Shown here piece after piece: positions 5,820 to 13,906 of a stretch of DNA of 18,396 nt (the stretch's first letter is position 1; every line of letters starts with the position of its first letter). The translations under genes were made by a program, and so were the position numbers. The DNA comes from SZUA-521 sp041738285 (GTDB lineage Bacteria > Pseudomonadota > Gammaproteobacteria > Pseudomonadales > Azotimanducaceae), in assembly GCA_041738285.1 (NCBI GenBank), contig JBGSQB010000068.1, positions 1-18,396 of the forward strand, given 5' to 3'. The notes beneath the pieces are model-generated. The model was not told the DNA's origin. It did not search any database and saw nothing but the letters and a program-made list of their open reading frames with translations.

Positions 5820-6731
5820 ATGAGAATTGCCATTCTTTCGCGTAACAGCAAACTTTATTCGACCCGCCGGCTCAAGGAAGCCGCGGTCGCTCGTGGTCAT
5901 GAGGTCCGGGTGGTCGATCACCTGCACTGTTTCATGGACATCACGGCCGCCAAGCCGACCATTCACTACCGCAACGAGGAATTCGCCAAGAACCACTTCG
6001 ACGCGATCATCCCGCGGATCGGTACATCGGTGACCTTCTACGGTACTGCCGTCGCGCGTCAGTTCGAGATGATGGGCGTTTACTGCGTTAATGAGTCGGT
6101 CGCGATCACGCGGGCGCGCGACAAACTGCGTTCCATGCAACTGCTCTCCCGGCACGGCATTGGCATCCCGGTCACGGCATTCGCCAACCGTCCCGACGAT
6201 GTCAAAGGACTGATCCGTGAAGTAGGTGGCGCGCCGCTCATCATCAAGCTGCTCGAAGGCACGCAGGGGATCGGAGTGGTGCTGGCCGAGACGAACAAAG
6301 CAGCGGAATCCGTGATTCAGGCGTTCATGGGACTCGGGTCCAACATCCTCGTGCAGGAGTTCATCAAAGAGTCGAAAGGCTCGGACATTCGCTGCTTCGT
6401 GGTCGGCAATAAGGTCATTGCGGCCATGCAGCGGCAGGCTCCCGAAGGTGAATTCAGGTCCAACCTGCATCGCGGTGGCAGCGCTCAACTGGTGAAACTC
6501 ACGCCGGCCGAACGCCGCACCGCTGTGCGTGCGGCGCAAAAGATGGGTCTGAATGTGGCGGGCGTGGACATTTTGCGTTCCAATCGCGGTCCGCTGGTGA
6601 TGGAGGTCAACTCATCACCGGGTCTGCGAGGCATTGAAGAAGCCTCCGGCGAAGACGTCGCGGGCATGATCGTCGAGTTCATCGAACAGAATGCAAAAAC
6701 CGGAAAAACGAAAACCAAAGGCAAAGGCTGA
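5820..6731 (+). CDS. rimK: RimK-type alpha-L-glutamate ligase
   Basis: This 303-residue ATP-grasp ligase is close in length to E. coli RimK (300). The first 90 residues are the preATP-grasp fold (MRIAILSRNSKLYSTRRL). ATP-grasp motifs follow: IIKLLEGTQGIGVVLAE (141-157), VQEFIKES (178-185), FRSNLHRGG (212-220), Asp250 and MEVNSSPGLRGIE (261-273), which hold the ATP and magnesium ligands. The family adds glutamate residues to the C-terminus of ribosomal protein S6 and can make poly-alpha-glutamate, acting in the cytoplasm. The start at 5820 has a strong GGAGGTGA site (5808-5815) that contains the rimB stop codon. The last 13 residues are Lys-rich (KTGKTKTKGKG), and their DNA also encodes the start of the next gene. 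Confidence 0.95.
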   Translation: MRIAILSRNSKLYSTRRLKEAAVARGHEVRVVDHLHCFMDITAAKPTIHYRNEEFAKNHFDAIIPRIGTSVTFYGTAVARQFEMMGVYCVNESVAITRARDKLRSMQLLSRHGIGIPVTAFANRPDDVKGLIREVGGAPLIIKLLEGTQGIGVVLAETNKAAESVIQAFMGLGSNILVQEFIKESKGSDIRCFVVGNKVIAAMQRQAPEGEFRSNLHRGGSAQLVKLTPAERRTAVRAAQKMGLNVAGVDILRSNRGPLVMEVNSSPGLRGIEEASGEDVAGMIVEFIEQNAKTGKTKTKGKG

Positions 6732-7770
6732 CGCCCGCAAGGCCGAGCCGTTCGCAATCGGCGACACGACAATCGCACCCGGGCAGCGCCGGGTGGTCGA
6801 GTTGCCGATTGCGGCCCTCTATACCCATGCCGCGCCGCTGCATCTGCCGGTGCACGTGGTGTGCGGCAGCAAAGCGGGACCGCGGCTGTTTCTCTCCGCC
6901 GCCATTCATGGGGATGAACTCAATGGTGTCGAGATCATCCGCCGTGTGCTGAAACACCGCGCGATGGGCGGGCTGCGCGGCGTGCTGATCGCAGTGCCGG
7001 TGGTCAATGCATTCGGGATGATCCTGCATTCCCGCTACCTGCCCGACCGGCGCGATCTCAACCGTTCCTTTCCGGGTTCTGCCACCGGGTCGCTGGCGGC
7101 GAGGCTCGCGCATCTGATGCTCGAGCACGTCATCAAGCCGTGTACCTACGGCATCGACCTGCACACAGGCTCTTCTCATCGCTCGAACCTGCCGCAGATC
7201 AGGGCGGACCTGACCGATGAGCAGACACTTGCCGTGGCGCGCTCCTTTGGCGTGCCCGTGCTGATCAACTCGTCGGTGCGAGACGGCTCCCTGCGGGGCG
7301 AGGCGAGCGCGGCAGGGGTCCGCACGTTGCTGTACGAAGCCGGTGAAGCGCTGCGTTACGACGAATTGGCGATCCGGGTCGGCGTCGAAGGGGTGTTGAA
7401 CGTATTGCGGGGGCTCGGGATGCTCGGCCGAAGCCGCAAGCAGTCGCGGGCCGAACCGTTTGTCGCGCATTCGTCAACCTGGGTGCGCGCGCCGTCCAGT
7501 GGCGTCGTCATCACCAGCCATGCACTCGGCGATCGCGTCGTCGAAGGCGATGTGCTGGCAGAGGTCTGCGATCCGTCGGACTTTTTCAGCGGCGCCATGG
7601 AGCCCGTGGTGGCAACGGCGACGGGGGTCATCATCGGTCGGACGCATCTGCCGCTTGTGAACGAGGGCGATGCGTTGTTCCATATCGCGCGATTCGAAGA
7701 CGCGGATGAAGTCGCCGCGGAAGTCGCCAGCTTTCATCAGGACATCTTCGACCCCGAACAACACTACTGA
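6691..7770 (+). CDS. AstE/AspA-family zinc deacylase (succinylglutamate desuccinylase/aspartoacylase-like, M14 fold)
   Basis: The protein has 359 residues. Zinc ligands are visible as HGDE (His73, Glu76) and DLHTG (His158). RRDLNRSFPG (120-129) is the substrate-carboxylate-binding segment of this family, and Glu216 in LYEAGEA is the likely catalytic base. The C-terminal third (about 256-335) looks like the family's beta-barrel domain. Relatives remove acyl groups from N-acyl amino acids; the substrate here is unknown. Relatives often lie beside rimB/rimK, so it may act on glutamate-containing peptides, which is an inference. The ATG at 6691 lies inside rimK, a 41-bp overlap in which both proteins are Lys-rich; its N-terminus (MQKPEKRKPKAKADARK) is unusually basic for the family. 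Confidence 0.88.
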   Translation: MQKPEKRKPKAKADARKAEPFAIGDTTIAPGQRRVVELPIAALYTHAAPLHLPVHVVCGSKAGPRLFLSAAIHGDELNGVEIIRRVLKHRAMGGLRGVLIAVPVVNAFGMILHSRYLPDRRDLNRSFPGSATGSLAARLAHLMLEHVIKPCTYGIDLHTGSSHRSNLPQIRADLTDEQTLAVARSFGVPVLINSSVRDGSLRGEASAAGVRTLLYEAGEALRYDELAIRVGVEGVLNVLRGLGMLGRSRKQSRAEPFVAHSSTWVRAPSSGVVITSHALGDRVVEGDVLAEVCDPSDFFSGAMEPVVATATGVIIGRTHLPLVNEGDALFHIARFEDADEVAAEVASFHQDIFDPEQHY

Positions 7771-7781
7771 TCGAACGCACA

Positions 7782-9281
7782 TTGCACGACACCGAACCGG
7801 AACCGCGCCCGGAACAATCGCCCGAGCTTCGCGACAGCGTACCCTGGATCATTCGCAACGGCGTGGGCATCCAGATCATGGAGACCCTCGCGGTTGGCGC
7901 GTTCTTGACCGCCTTCGCCGTTGCGCTGGGCGCCAGCAACTTCGTCATCGGTCTGCTTGCGGCGGTTCCCCACCTGTCGCAACTTGCGCAGCTGCCGGCG
8001 ATGCTCGTCGTCGACCGGTTGCGGGATCGTAAGCGCGTCTATTTCGTCAGCGGTATGGTGGCGCGGCCGATGTTACTGGTGATTGGCGCTGCAGCGTTCA
8101 TTCCGATCCCTGAGGTCGCGCTGGCGATCATCGTCATCGCATTCTTCATCCGCTACGTCATGGGCGCGTTTCTATCCTGCGCGTGGGGTTCGTGGATGCG
8201 CGATCTCGTGCCGGATCGGCTGATGGGCGAAGTGTTTGCGGCCAGGCAGAAGAAAATGATCTTCATTGGCGCAGTGCTCAGCCTCATCGCCGCCGGATTC
8301 GTGGATGTGTGGGCGCACTGGTTGCCTTGGCCCAAGACCTACGCGTACTCGGTAATCTACGCGCTTGCCTTCATCGGCGGCGCGTACAGCGTTTATGCCG
8401 GTCGCCGCATCCATGAACCGCCGATGGAGTCCGAAGTCATCGCAGGCGGCTGGATTGGACAGCTGCGCGCACCGTTTCAAAACAAGAACTTCCGCCGCCT
8501 CATTTCCTTTCTGGCCAGTTGGAACTTCGCGGTCAACCTCGCAGCCCCGTTCTTCACGGTACACATGCTCAAGCGCATGGACTTGAACCTCGCCATGATC
8601 GTCGGCCTCGGCACGCTCAGTCAGATGGCGGCGTATCTCATGGTTTCGCAGTGGGGCGCCATTGCGGACAGGTTCAGCAACAAGTCGGTACTCAGTGTGT
8701 GCGCACCGCTGTTTGTGCTGTGTATTTTCGCCTGGACCTTCACCATGTTCCCAGAGCGTCATGACTACACCATTGCGCTGCTGATCGCGATCCATGTGCT
8801 CACCGGCGTTGCCAGCGCGGGCGTCAGTCTCGCGTCGGGCAACATCACGCTGAAGCTCGCACCACGCGGTAATGCGACCGCGTACCTCGCGGTGAACTCT
8901 CTGGTCAACTCGCTTGCGGCAGGCTCGGCGTCGATGATCGGCGGCCTGACTGCCGACTTCTTCCTGTCGCGTCAGTTGTCCGTCATCTTCCGTTATCACG
9001 AACCCACCGGCGACACCGAGTTCAACGCCATGAGCTTCGCCCAGTGGGACTTTTTCTTCATTCTGGCCGCCATCGTGGGCCTATATGCACTGCACCGGTT
9101 GTCGCTGGTGCGCGAGGAAGGTCACGTCAAGGAAAGCGTCGTGATCGAGACGCTGCTCACCAACGCCCGCCGCGGCATGCGGAATCTGTCGACGGTCGCC
9201 GGGTTGCGGGCCGCGACGGAATTTCCCTTCGAATGGCTGCGCCGCGTCCGGCGCAAGGATCCGGACGACGAGCAGCCTTAA
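7782..9281 (+). CDS. MFS permease, substrate unknown
   Basis: This protein of up to 499 residues has about 12 hydrophobic segments. The cytoplasmic loop between helices 2 and 3 reads VDRLRDRKRVYFVSG (76-90), matching the MFS Asp-Arg-rich signature. A second-half loop (WGAIADRFSNKSVL) and a soluble C-terminal tail of about 60 charged residues follow. Twelve bases separate it from the deacylase stop, so it belongs to the rimB-rimK operon. The start is uncertain: TTG at 7782 gives a Pro/Glu-rich leader but lacks a good ribosome-binding site. GTG at 7863 or ATG at 7878 would remove the leader and part of the first helix. The operon ends at the hairpin 12 bases downstream. No substrate can be assigned. 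Confidence 0.8.
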   Translation: MHDTEPEPRPEQSPELRDSVPWIIRNGVGIQIMETLAVGAFLTAFAVALGASNFVIGLLAAVPHLSQLAQLPAMLVVDRLRDRKRVYFVSGMVARPMLLVIGAAAFIPIPEVALAIIVIAFFIRYVMGAFLSCAWGSWMRDLVPDRLMGEVFAARQKKMIFIGAVLSLIAAGFVDVWAHWLPWPKTYAYSVIYALAFIGGAYSVYAGRRIHEPPMESEVIAGGWIGQLRAPFQNKNFRRLISFLASWNFAVNLAAPFFTVHMLKRMDLNLAMIVGLGTLSQMAAYLMVSQWGAIADRFSNKSVLSVCAPLFVLCIFAWTFTMFPERHDYTIALLIAIHVLTGVASAGVSLASGNITLKLAPRGNATAYLAVNSLVNSLAAGSASMIGGLTADFFLSRQLSVIFRYHEPTGDTEFNAMSFAQWDFFFILAAIVGLYALHRLSLVREEGHVKESVVIETLLTNARRGMRNLSTVAGLRAATEFPFEWLRRVRRKDPDDEQP

Positions 9282-9292
9282 GATGGAAGTCA

Positions 9293-9320
9293 TGTGGGAG
9301 CGGGCTTGCCCGCTCCCACA
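9293..9320. terminator. Perfect 13-bp hairpin between convergent operons, REP-like
   Basis: TGTGGGAGCGGGC (9293-9305) and its exact reverse complement (9308-9320) are separated by TT. The hairpin lies in the 51-bp gap between two convergent genes, so it could end transcription from both sides. It lacks a T-run on either strand. The core closely resembles the GTGGGAGCGGGCTTGCCCGC of Pseudomonas REP elements, so it may be a REP copy rather than a plain terminator. Confidence 0.7.
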
Positions 9321-9332
9321 CGTACACGCCGC

Positions 9333-10562
9333 TTATTCGGGCCGCGACTCGCTACTGCGTGGGTCGAGGTCGAGGGCCGCTGGCGTCATCTCCGGCAGCG
9401 GTACGAAGGGCTGAACGTGGTCGCGCGCCGGTGTATGCGCGCGTAGACGCAGCAGGGTCCAGACTGCGGCGACCGCAAGGGCGACTGCCGCGAAATGGAA
9501 GATCGCCGCCGGTCCGAACCAGCCCATGAGTCCGGCGGCGACCGCTGGTCCCACAACGGAGCCGATGCTGTTCATCATGAGAATGCCACTGGCCATCTCG
9601 ACGAAGCTGCCGTCGGTGACGTTGTCGTTGGCGTGGGCGACACACAGCGCGTAGAGCGGCATCGTGGTTGCGCCGAATGCAAACGCGAAGATCAATGCCG
9701 ACTCGCCGTGTCCGTACAGGCCCGTGAGCGTGGACGCGACCGCACCCAACGCGGTCAGAGTGAAGATCACGCGCCGCCGATCGTAATGGTCGGACAGTCG
9801 CCCCACCGGGTACTGAAGCGCTGCACCGCCGAGAATCGCCGCAATCATGAACAGTCCCACGTGCTCCGCCGACAGTCCCTGGGACGATGCGTAAACCGGG
9901 CCGAGCGCCCAGAAGCCGCCTGTGACCATGCCGCCCAGCACCGCGGTCACGACAGCGACCTGAGACGTGTTGAATAGCTTGATTGGATCGAAGCGCACGC
10001 GGGCGACCGCGTGCGGCGCAATGGTGCGCGTAAGCCCAATCGGCACGATGGCAAGGCTCATGAGCAGTGCGGCGATAATGAACAGCGTTGCGCTGCTGGG
10101 ATCCTCGTAGCCCAGGAACAACTGCGCGCCGCTGATGGCGAGCAGCGTGATCATCGCGTACAGAGAAAGAATGCCGCCGCGGATCTCGCTGGGCGCCCGT
10201 TCGTTCAGCCAGCTCTCGATCACCATGTACAGGCCGCACAGTGCCCAGCCGGTGGAGAACCGCAGCACGAACCATACGAACAGCGACTCGGACAGCGAGA
10301 GCAGCAGCAGGCCTGACGTTGCCAGCGCCGCCATCACGCTGAACGTGCGGATGTGTCCGACTGCCGCGATGATGCGCGGAATCGTCAGGCAACCGATTAC
10401 GAACCCGAGAAAGTAGGACGAGCCCGTGATCCCGATTTCTGCGGGTGAGAACCCGAGGATTTCGGCACGCAGCGGCAACAGCGTCAGCTGGAGTCCGTGA
10501 CCAGTCAGCAGGATTGCGACCGAGATCAGCAAAGACGCCACCGGAACGAGGTAGCGGGTCAT
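9333..10562 (-). CDS. YcaD-like MFS permease
   Basis: The ATG at 10562 gives 409 residues starting MTRYLVPVASLLISVAILL; earlier in-frame codons encode non-membrane sequence inside the upstream gene and were rejected. There are about 12 hydrophobic segments. SSYFLGFVIGCLTIPRIIAAVGHIR and the following WALCGLYMVIESWLNERAP..RGGILSLY resemble E. coli YcaD and its relatives, and GRLSDHYDRRRVI is the second-half Asp-Arg loop. The natural substrate of this family is unknown. The start overlaps the stop of the papain-like gene by one base (TGATG), so the two are coupled. It is the last gene of the rubrerythrin operon. Confidence 0.82.
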   Translation of the reverse strand: MTRYLVPVASLLISVAILLTGHGLQLTLLPLRAEILGFSPAEIGITGSSYFLGFVIGCLTIPRIIAAVGHIRTFSVMAALATSGLLLLSLSESLFVWFVLRFSTGWALCGLYMVIESWLNERAPSEIRGGILSLYAMITLLAISGAQLFLGYEDPSSATLFIIAALLMSLAIVPIGLTRTIAPHAVARVRFDPIKLFNTSQVAVVTAVLGGMVTGGFWALGPVYASSQGLSAEHVGLFMIAAILGGAALQYPVGRLSDHYDRRRVIFTLTALGAVASTLTGLYGHGESALIFAFAFGATTMPLYALCVAHANDNVTDGSFVEMASGILMMNSIGSVVGPAVAAGLMGWFGPAAIFHFAAVALAVAAVWTLLRLRAHTPARDHVQPFVPLPEMTPAALDLDPRSSESRPE

Positions 10563-11305
10563 CACGCTGCATTCGCCCAGGGAAACGCGTGATAGTCGAA
10601 CGACTGCTCGAGTGTCGGTTTGATTACTGCGAAATACGGCGACAAGTCGAAGTCGCGTGGTGTGTAGCTGCCATGGTGGCGCGCCTGGTACACGAGGGAT
10701 CGGGTTTCTTGATCGGTTGCGTGCAGCCAAAGGTCCGGCAGAACCGGGTATCGCACGGACTGAAACGCCTCGGCGATGAAGGAAGAGCAGATCGCCTTGG
10801 TAGGCTCGCCGCTGCCAAAGGTGATCAGACGCCGGCGAAAGCGTGCCGGCACCGGTGGCGTTGGCAGCAGGTAGCGCAGCAGATCGAAGATGTTCTTGAG
10901 GTCGTAGGTATTGCCGATGCGGTCGATGGCGAACTGCATCATTGCGCGCTGGTCTTCCGCGGACAGCCCCACGGGCCGACAGATGCGAACGTTGGCGCCG
11001 CTGTACTTGGCAAACGGCACCGCAATCACACCTTTGGCGACATCCGCTTCTACCAGCGGCGCGGGCGCCGCATCGCCGACGCAAAGTGCAGCGTGTGACC
11101 AGGTGGACTGGGTGAGGTACTTGATCGCGGCGCTGATGCGGGAGTTGCCTTCGACGAGGAGCACGTCACCCGGCTCAATGACAGTAGCCCAGTGCGCCTC
11201 TCGACCGCTGACAACGGTGGGTTGGTAGCGTTCGATGGGCGCGGCGAGATACCGAGCCAGACGCTCCCCGAGACCCGCCAGTAAGGAATTCACGCTGCGC
11301 TCCAT
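10562..11305 (-). CDS. Permuted papain-like hydrolase (YiiX/YebB, Peptidase_C92 type)
   Basis: The protein has 247 residues. PGDVLLVEGNSRISAAIKYL (45-64) followed by STWSHAALCVG (67-77) is the typical start of the permuted NlpC/P60 fold, in which the catalytic His precedes the Cys. Likely catalytic residues are His71, Glu86 and Cys173 (ICSSFIAEAFQ). No clear signal peptide is seen, although residues 8-22 are weakly hydrophobic. Family members act as thiol peptidases, amidases or acyltransferases; the substrate cannot be told. The 68-bp gap upstream separates it from DUF3501 and contains a possible -10 (TAGAAT), so it may have its own promoter. It is coupled to the following MFS gene. Confidence 0.82.
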   Translation of the reverse strand: MERSVNSLLAGLGERLARYLAAPIERYQPTVVSGREAHWATVIEPGDVLLVEGNSRISAAIKYLTQSTWSHAALCVGDAAPAPLVEADVAKGVIAVPFAKYSGANVRICRPVGLSAEDQRAMMQFAIDRIGNTYDLKNIFDLLRYLLPTPPVPARFRRRLITFGSGEPTKAICSSFIAEAFQSVRYPVLPDLWLHATDQETRSLVYQARHHGSYTPRDFDLSPYFAVIKPTLEQSFDYHAFPWANAA

Positions 11306-11320
11306 GACTCGACCGCGCGC

Positions 11321-11326
11321 ATTCTA
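11321..11326 (-). promoter_or_regulatory. Possible -10 element before the papain-like gene
   Basis: TAGAAT on the minus strand is followed by GCGCGCGG, about 16 bases before the start codon, which implies a very short leader. No good -35 is visible. The arrangement resembles the sequence before the MATE gene at 13938. Confidence 0.25.
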
Positions 11327-11373
11327 CAAAACTGCGCAGCCTCAGGTCCCGAGCCGGCGCAATCTGCGCGAAA

Positions 11374-11961
11374 TCAGTCGAGATCTGCGACGAGGCTCTT
11401 CCGCGTTGCGGCTGCAACAGGGCCGCTGTCGCATTGCGCCGCGGAGTGATCGATGCCGAGCGACAGGGCAGCGTCCGCGTGCTTGAGCGCTTGGACCATG
11501 GGTGCGCTCAGCTCGAAGCGCAGGAAGTGGACGGCCGCCGTCTTTTCGTCGTTGCTGCGCTCGAGATCTTCATTTGCGATCGCGAACACGCGATCGTGTC
11601 CGGCGACTTGCGCCCAGACACGGTGCTCGACGTCTCGCAGGCGTGTGAGTGCCTGACGACGCTCGGTAACATCGTCGTATTCGATCATGAAGGTCGCTTT
11701 CCAGTTGCTGCCATCCGGGATCAAGGGGTCGTACGCCTCAATTTCCTCGGCGATCTGGGCAGGTTCGAATATCCGCTCAGTACGAAGCATTTCCTGCACC
11801 TGGTACTTCATGGTGAGGAAGTCCTCGAACACCAGAGTGAAGTGGGGGCCGAGCGCAATCCGGCGCAGATTCTTGTGGGCGATGACTGCTTTGCGAAAGC
11901 GGTCCCGCTCGACTGCATATTGCTCGAGGCCCCACAGGCTCGATCGGCTCAATCGTTCCAC
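11374..11961 (-). CDS. DUF3501 family protein
   Basis: A GTG at 11961 gives 195 residues starting MERLSRSSLWGLEQY, 2 bp after the Fe-S oxidoreductase stop. An ATG two bases earlier is out of frame and stops after four codons. The body carries recognisable DUF3501 strings: HKNLRRIALGPHFTLVFED, MKYQVQEMLRTERIF, YDPLIPDGSNWKATFMIEYD and TAAVHFLRFEL. The function is unknown. The family usually lies beside a rubrerythrin and a heterodisulfide-reductase-like protein, as here, so a role in their redox reaction or assembly is likely by association. No cysteine cluster is present, so it is probably not itself an Fe-S carrier. Confidence 0.85.
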   Translation of the reverse strand: MERLSRSSLWGLEQYAVERDRFRKAVIAHKNLRRIALGPHFTLVFEDFLTMKYQVQEMLRTERIFEPAQIAEEIEAYDPLIPDGSNWKATFMIEYDDVTERRQALTRLRDVEHRVWAQVAGHDRVFAIANEDLERSNDEKTAAVHFLRFELSAPMVQALKHADAALSLGIDHSAAQCDSGPVAAATRKSLVADLD

Positions 11962-11963
11962 AT

Positions 11964-13274
11964 TCAGATCCCGTAAGCTTTGCGCACCATCGAAAGGGGG
12001 TGCATCGACTCGCCCGCAGCGAGCCCGTGTTGAATCATCCGTCCCGCCATCGGGCAGTCGGAGCCGTAGTGGTCCGCTTCCACTTCGCGCACGCGGTTGA
12101 CCACCGGTCGGGCGATCTTCATCGCTTTGGCGTGAGTTTCTGACTTCACCGCATAGGTGCCATCGTGACCCGAACACCGTTCGATCGACGTGATTTCCGT
12201 GTCGGGCACGAGTTTGAGGAAATCGCGGGTCTTGGCGCCGATGTTCTGCACCCGTTGGTGGCACGCGACGTGGTAAGCGACCTTACCGAGCGGGGTTTTG
12301 AAAGCTGTGTCGATCAGATTGGCCTTGTGGCGCAGCATCAAGTATTCGAACGGATCGAAGAACGCTGCCTTGACGCGCATCACATCGGCGTCGTTGGGGA
12401 ACATCAATGGCAGTTCCTGCTTGTACATGAGCACGCAGGAGGGGATTGGCGCCAGTATGTCGTAGCCATCATCGATCGCCTCGAGGAACACAGGGAGGTT
12501 TGCGTCCTTGAGCGCCGCGACCTTGTCTAAGTCACCCAGATCGAGCTTGGGCATGCCGCAGCAACGCGCATCCGTCAGTACCCGCACGTCGATTCGGTTG
12601 TGTTCGAGCACCGCAATCAGATCTTCGATGATCGCGGGCTCGTTGTGATCGCCATAGCAAGTGACATAGATGGCAACGCGTCCAGTGGTCCGCTCGCTTG
12701 CGATGGGTGTGATGTCGGTGCGCGGCTTCAGGCGCTTGGCAATGGGTGCAGTGAACGGCGGAATCGGCCCCTGGGGATGAATGCCCAGGCGACCGCCAAG
12801 CTTGCGCAGTGAGGGGCTGTTCACCGCGGCATTCGCCACCTGGCGCACGCCGGGCAGCGACAGCACGTCGAATACGGGATCGGTGCTCGTGATCAGTCGG
12901 TCGCGAAGCCTCACGTCGCCGGCTTTGAACCGCACGGCCTTGGCGCGGAGCATGAGATGCGGAAAGTCGACCGCCCACTCATGCGGCGGCAGATAAGGGC
13001 ACTTGGTTTCCGCGCACAGATCGCACAGATAACACTGATCGACCACCTTCAGGTAGTCGGCTTTGTCGACACCATCGACTTCGAGCGTCGGCGACTCGTC
13101 GACCAGATCGAACAGCGTTGGGAACGAATCGCACAGGGACACGCACCGGCGGCAGCCATGACAGATGTCGTAGACGCGCTCGAGTTCTTCGTTCAAGGCA
13201 TCGGGGTCCCAGAACGAGGGTTCCTGCCAGCCGAGCGGCTGACGGTCGGGTGCCTGGAGATTGCCTTCGCGCAT
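11964..13274 (-). CDS. Heterodisulfide-reductase-like Fe-S oxidoreductase (GlpC/HdrD type)
   Basis: The protein has 436 residues. Two 4Fe-4S clusters are marked by Cys38/41/44/48 (CHGCRRCVSLC) and Cys81/84/87/92 (CYLCDLCAETKC). Two cysteine-rich CCG-type domains follow: CYGDHNEP with RCCGMP (206, 238-239) and Cys280, then ACHQ (338), CSGHDGTY (367-374) and Cys407. The second has CSG instead of CCG, which I believe is usual in this subgroup. The protein is cytoplasmic or loosely membrane-bound and passes electrons. Between rubrerythrin (74 bp upstream) and DUF3501 (2 bp downstream), it could supply or accept electrons for the diiron protein, by inference. Start: ATG at 13274; its ribosome-binding site is weak. 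Confidence 0.9.
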   Translation of the reverse strand: MREGNLQAPDRQPLGWQEPSFWDPDALNEELERVYDICHGCRRCVSLCDSFPTLFDLVDESPTLEVDGVDKADYLKVVDQCYLCDLCAETKCPYLPPHEWAVDFPHLMLRAKAVRFKAGDVRLRDRLITSTDPVFDVLSLPGVRQVANAAVNSPSLRKLGGRLGIHPQGPIPPFTAPIAKRLKPRTDITPIASERTTGRVAIYVTCYGDHNEPAIIEDLIAVLEHNRIDVRVLTDARCCGMPKLDLGDLDKVAALKDANLPVFLEAIDDGYDILAPIPSCVLMYKQELPLMFPNDADVMRVKAAFFDPFEYLMLRHKANLIDTAFKTPLGKVAYHVACHQRVQNIGAKTRDFLKLVPDTEITSIERCSGHDGTYAVKSETHAKAMKIARPVVNRVREVEADHYGSDCPMAGRMIQHGLAAGESMHPLSMVRKAYGI

Positions 13275-13348
13275 GGAGTGACCGGTGTGAGTCGATGACT
13301 GAAATGGGGCAAGGGCCGCGACCGCGACCCTCGCAGCGACGCCGCGGC

Positions 13349-13768
13349 TTACGCCATGCCGTCGAGGGCTTTCTGGAATCGATTGGCGTGGGATCGCTCC
13401 GCCTTCGCCAGCGTTTCGAACCAGTCGGCGATTTCTTCGAAGCCTTCCGTACGCGCGGTCTTCGCCATGCCCGGATACATGTCGGTGTATTCGTGGGTCT
13501 CACCCGCAATGGCGGCCTTCAGGTTGTCGGCCGTTGGACCGATCGGCAGTCCGGTCGCGGGGTCGCCCACCGCTTCCATGTACTCGAGGTGGCCGTGCGC
13601 ATGGCCGGTTTCACCTTCGGCGGTGGAACGGAACACTGCGGCCACGTCGTTCTCACCTTCAACGTCCGCCTTGGCAGCGAAGTACAGATAGCGGCGATTG
13701 GCCTGGGATTCCCCCGCAAAAGCGTCTTTCAGGTTCTGCAGTGTCTTAGTCGAATTCAGTTTCTTCAT
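13349..13768 (-). CDS. Rubrerythrin without the rubredoxin domain
   Basis: The protein has 139 residues and consists of the diiron four-helix domain only. Likely iron ligands are Glu20 (FAGES), Glu53 and His56 (EGETGH), Glu90 and Glu93 (AGETHEY), and Glu124 and His127 (AERSH), close to classical rubrerythrin numbering. The C-terminal rubredoxin-like CxxC pairs are absent, so electrons must come from another protein, perhaps the Fe-S oxidoreductase next in the operon. The family reduces hydrogen peroxide in the cytoplasm. It is the first gene of the minus-strand operon. The ATG at 13768 is preceded by AGAGAGG about 12 bases upstream. The divergent gap to the MATE gene carries the repeated ATAGGC sites. 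Confidence 0.92.
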   Translation of the reverse strand: MKKLNSTKTLQNLKDAFAGESQANRRYLYFAAKADVEGENDVAAVFRSTAEGETGHAHGHLEYMEAVGDPATGLPIGPTADNLKAAIAGETHEYTDMYPGMAKTARTEGFEEIADWFETLAKAERSHANRFQKALDGMA

Positions 13769-13844
13769 GTCGTCATGACCTCTCTTGTTCGGTTTATCCG
13801 GGTGTTCGCGAAACCCAGACCGCGTCGGTCGCGGCCGGGCCAGT

Positions 13845-13906
13845 ATAGGCGCTCGGCGCGACCACGCGGTTCGTTTGTTTTGATGGTGGTCATAGGCACC
13901 GCCTAT
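13845..13906. promoter_or_regulatory. ATAGGC sites, including a 15-bp palindrome, between rubrerythrin and the MATE gene
   Basis: ATAGGC occurs at 13845-13850 and at 13892-13897; the latter pairs with GCCTAT (13901-13906) around ACC to make a perfect palindrome. The first copy overlaps TATACT (minus strand 13847-13842), a plausible -10 of the rubrerythrin gene. A T-run after the palindrome makes it terminator-like on the plus strand, but no plus-strand gene ends nearby, so an operator is more likely. Confidence 0.4.

Noticed and set aside
5802..6539. Long open frame opposite rimB/rimK
   Set aside because: It is exactly antisense to clear RimK motifs, and its peptide is rich in His, Arg and Asp with no family resemblance; this is a usual effect of high GC content.
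8172..8999. 275-codon open frame opposite the first MFS permease
   Set aside because: It is antisense to membrane segments, with His/Arg/Glu-rich composition and no support.
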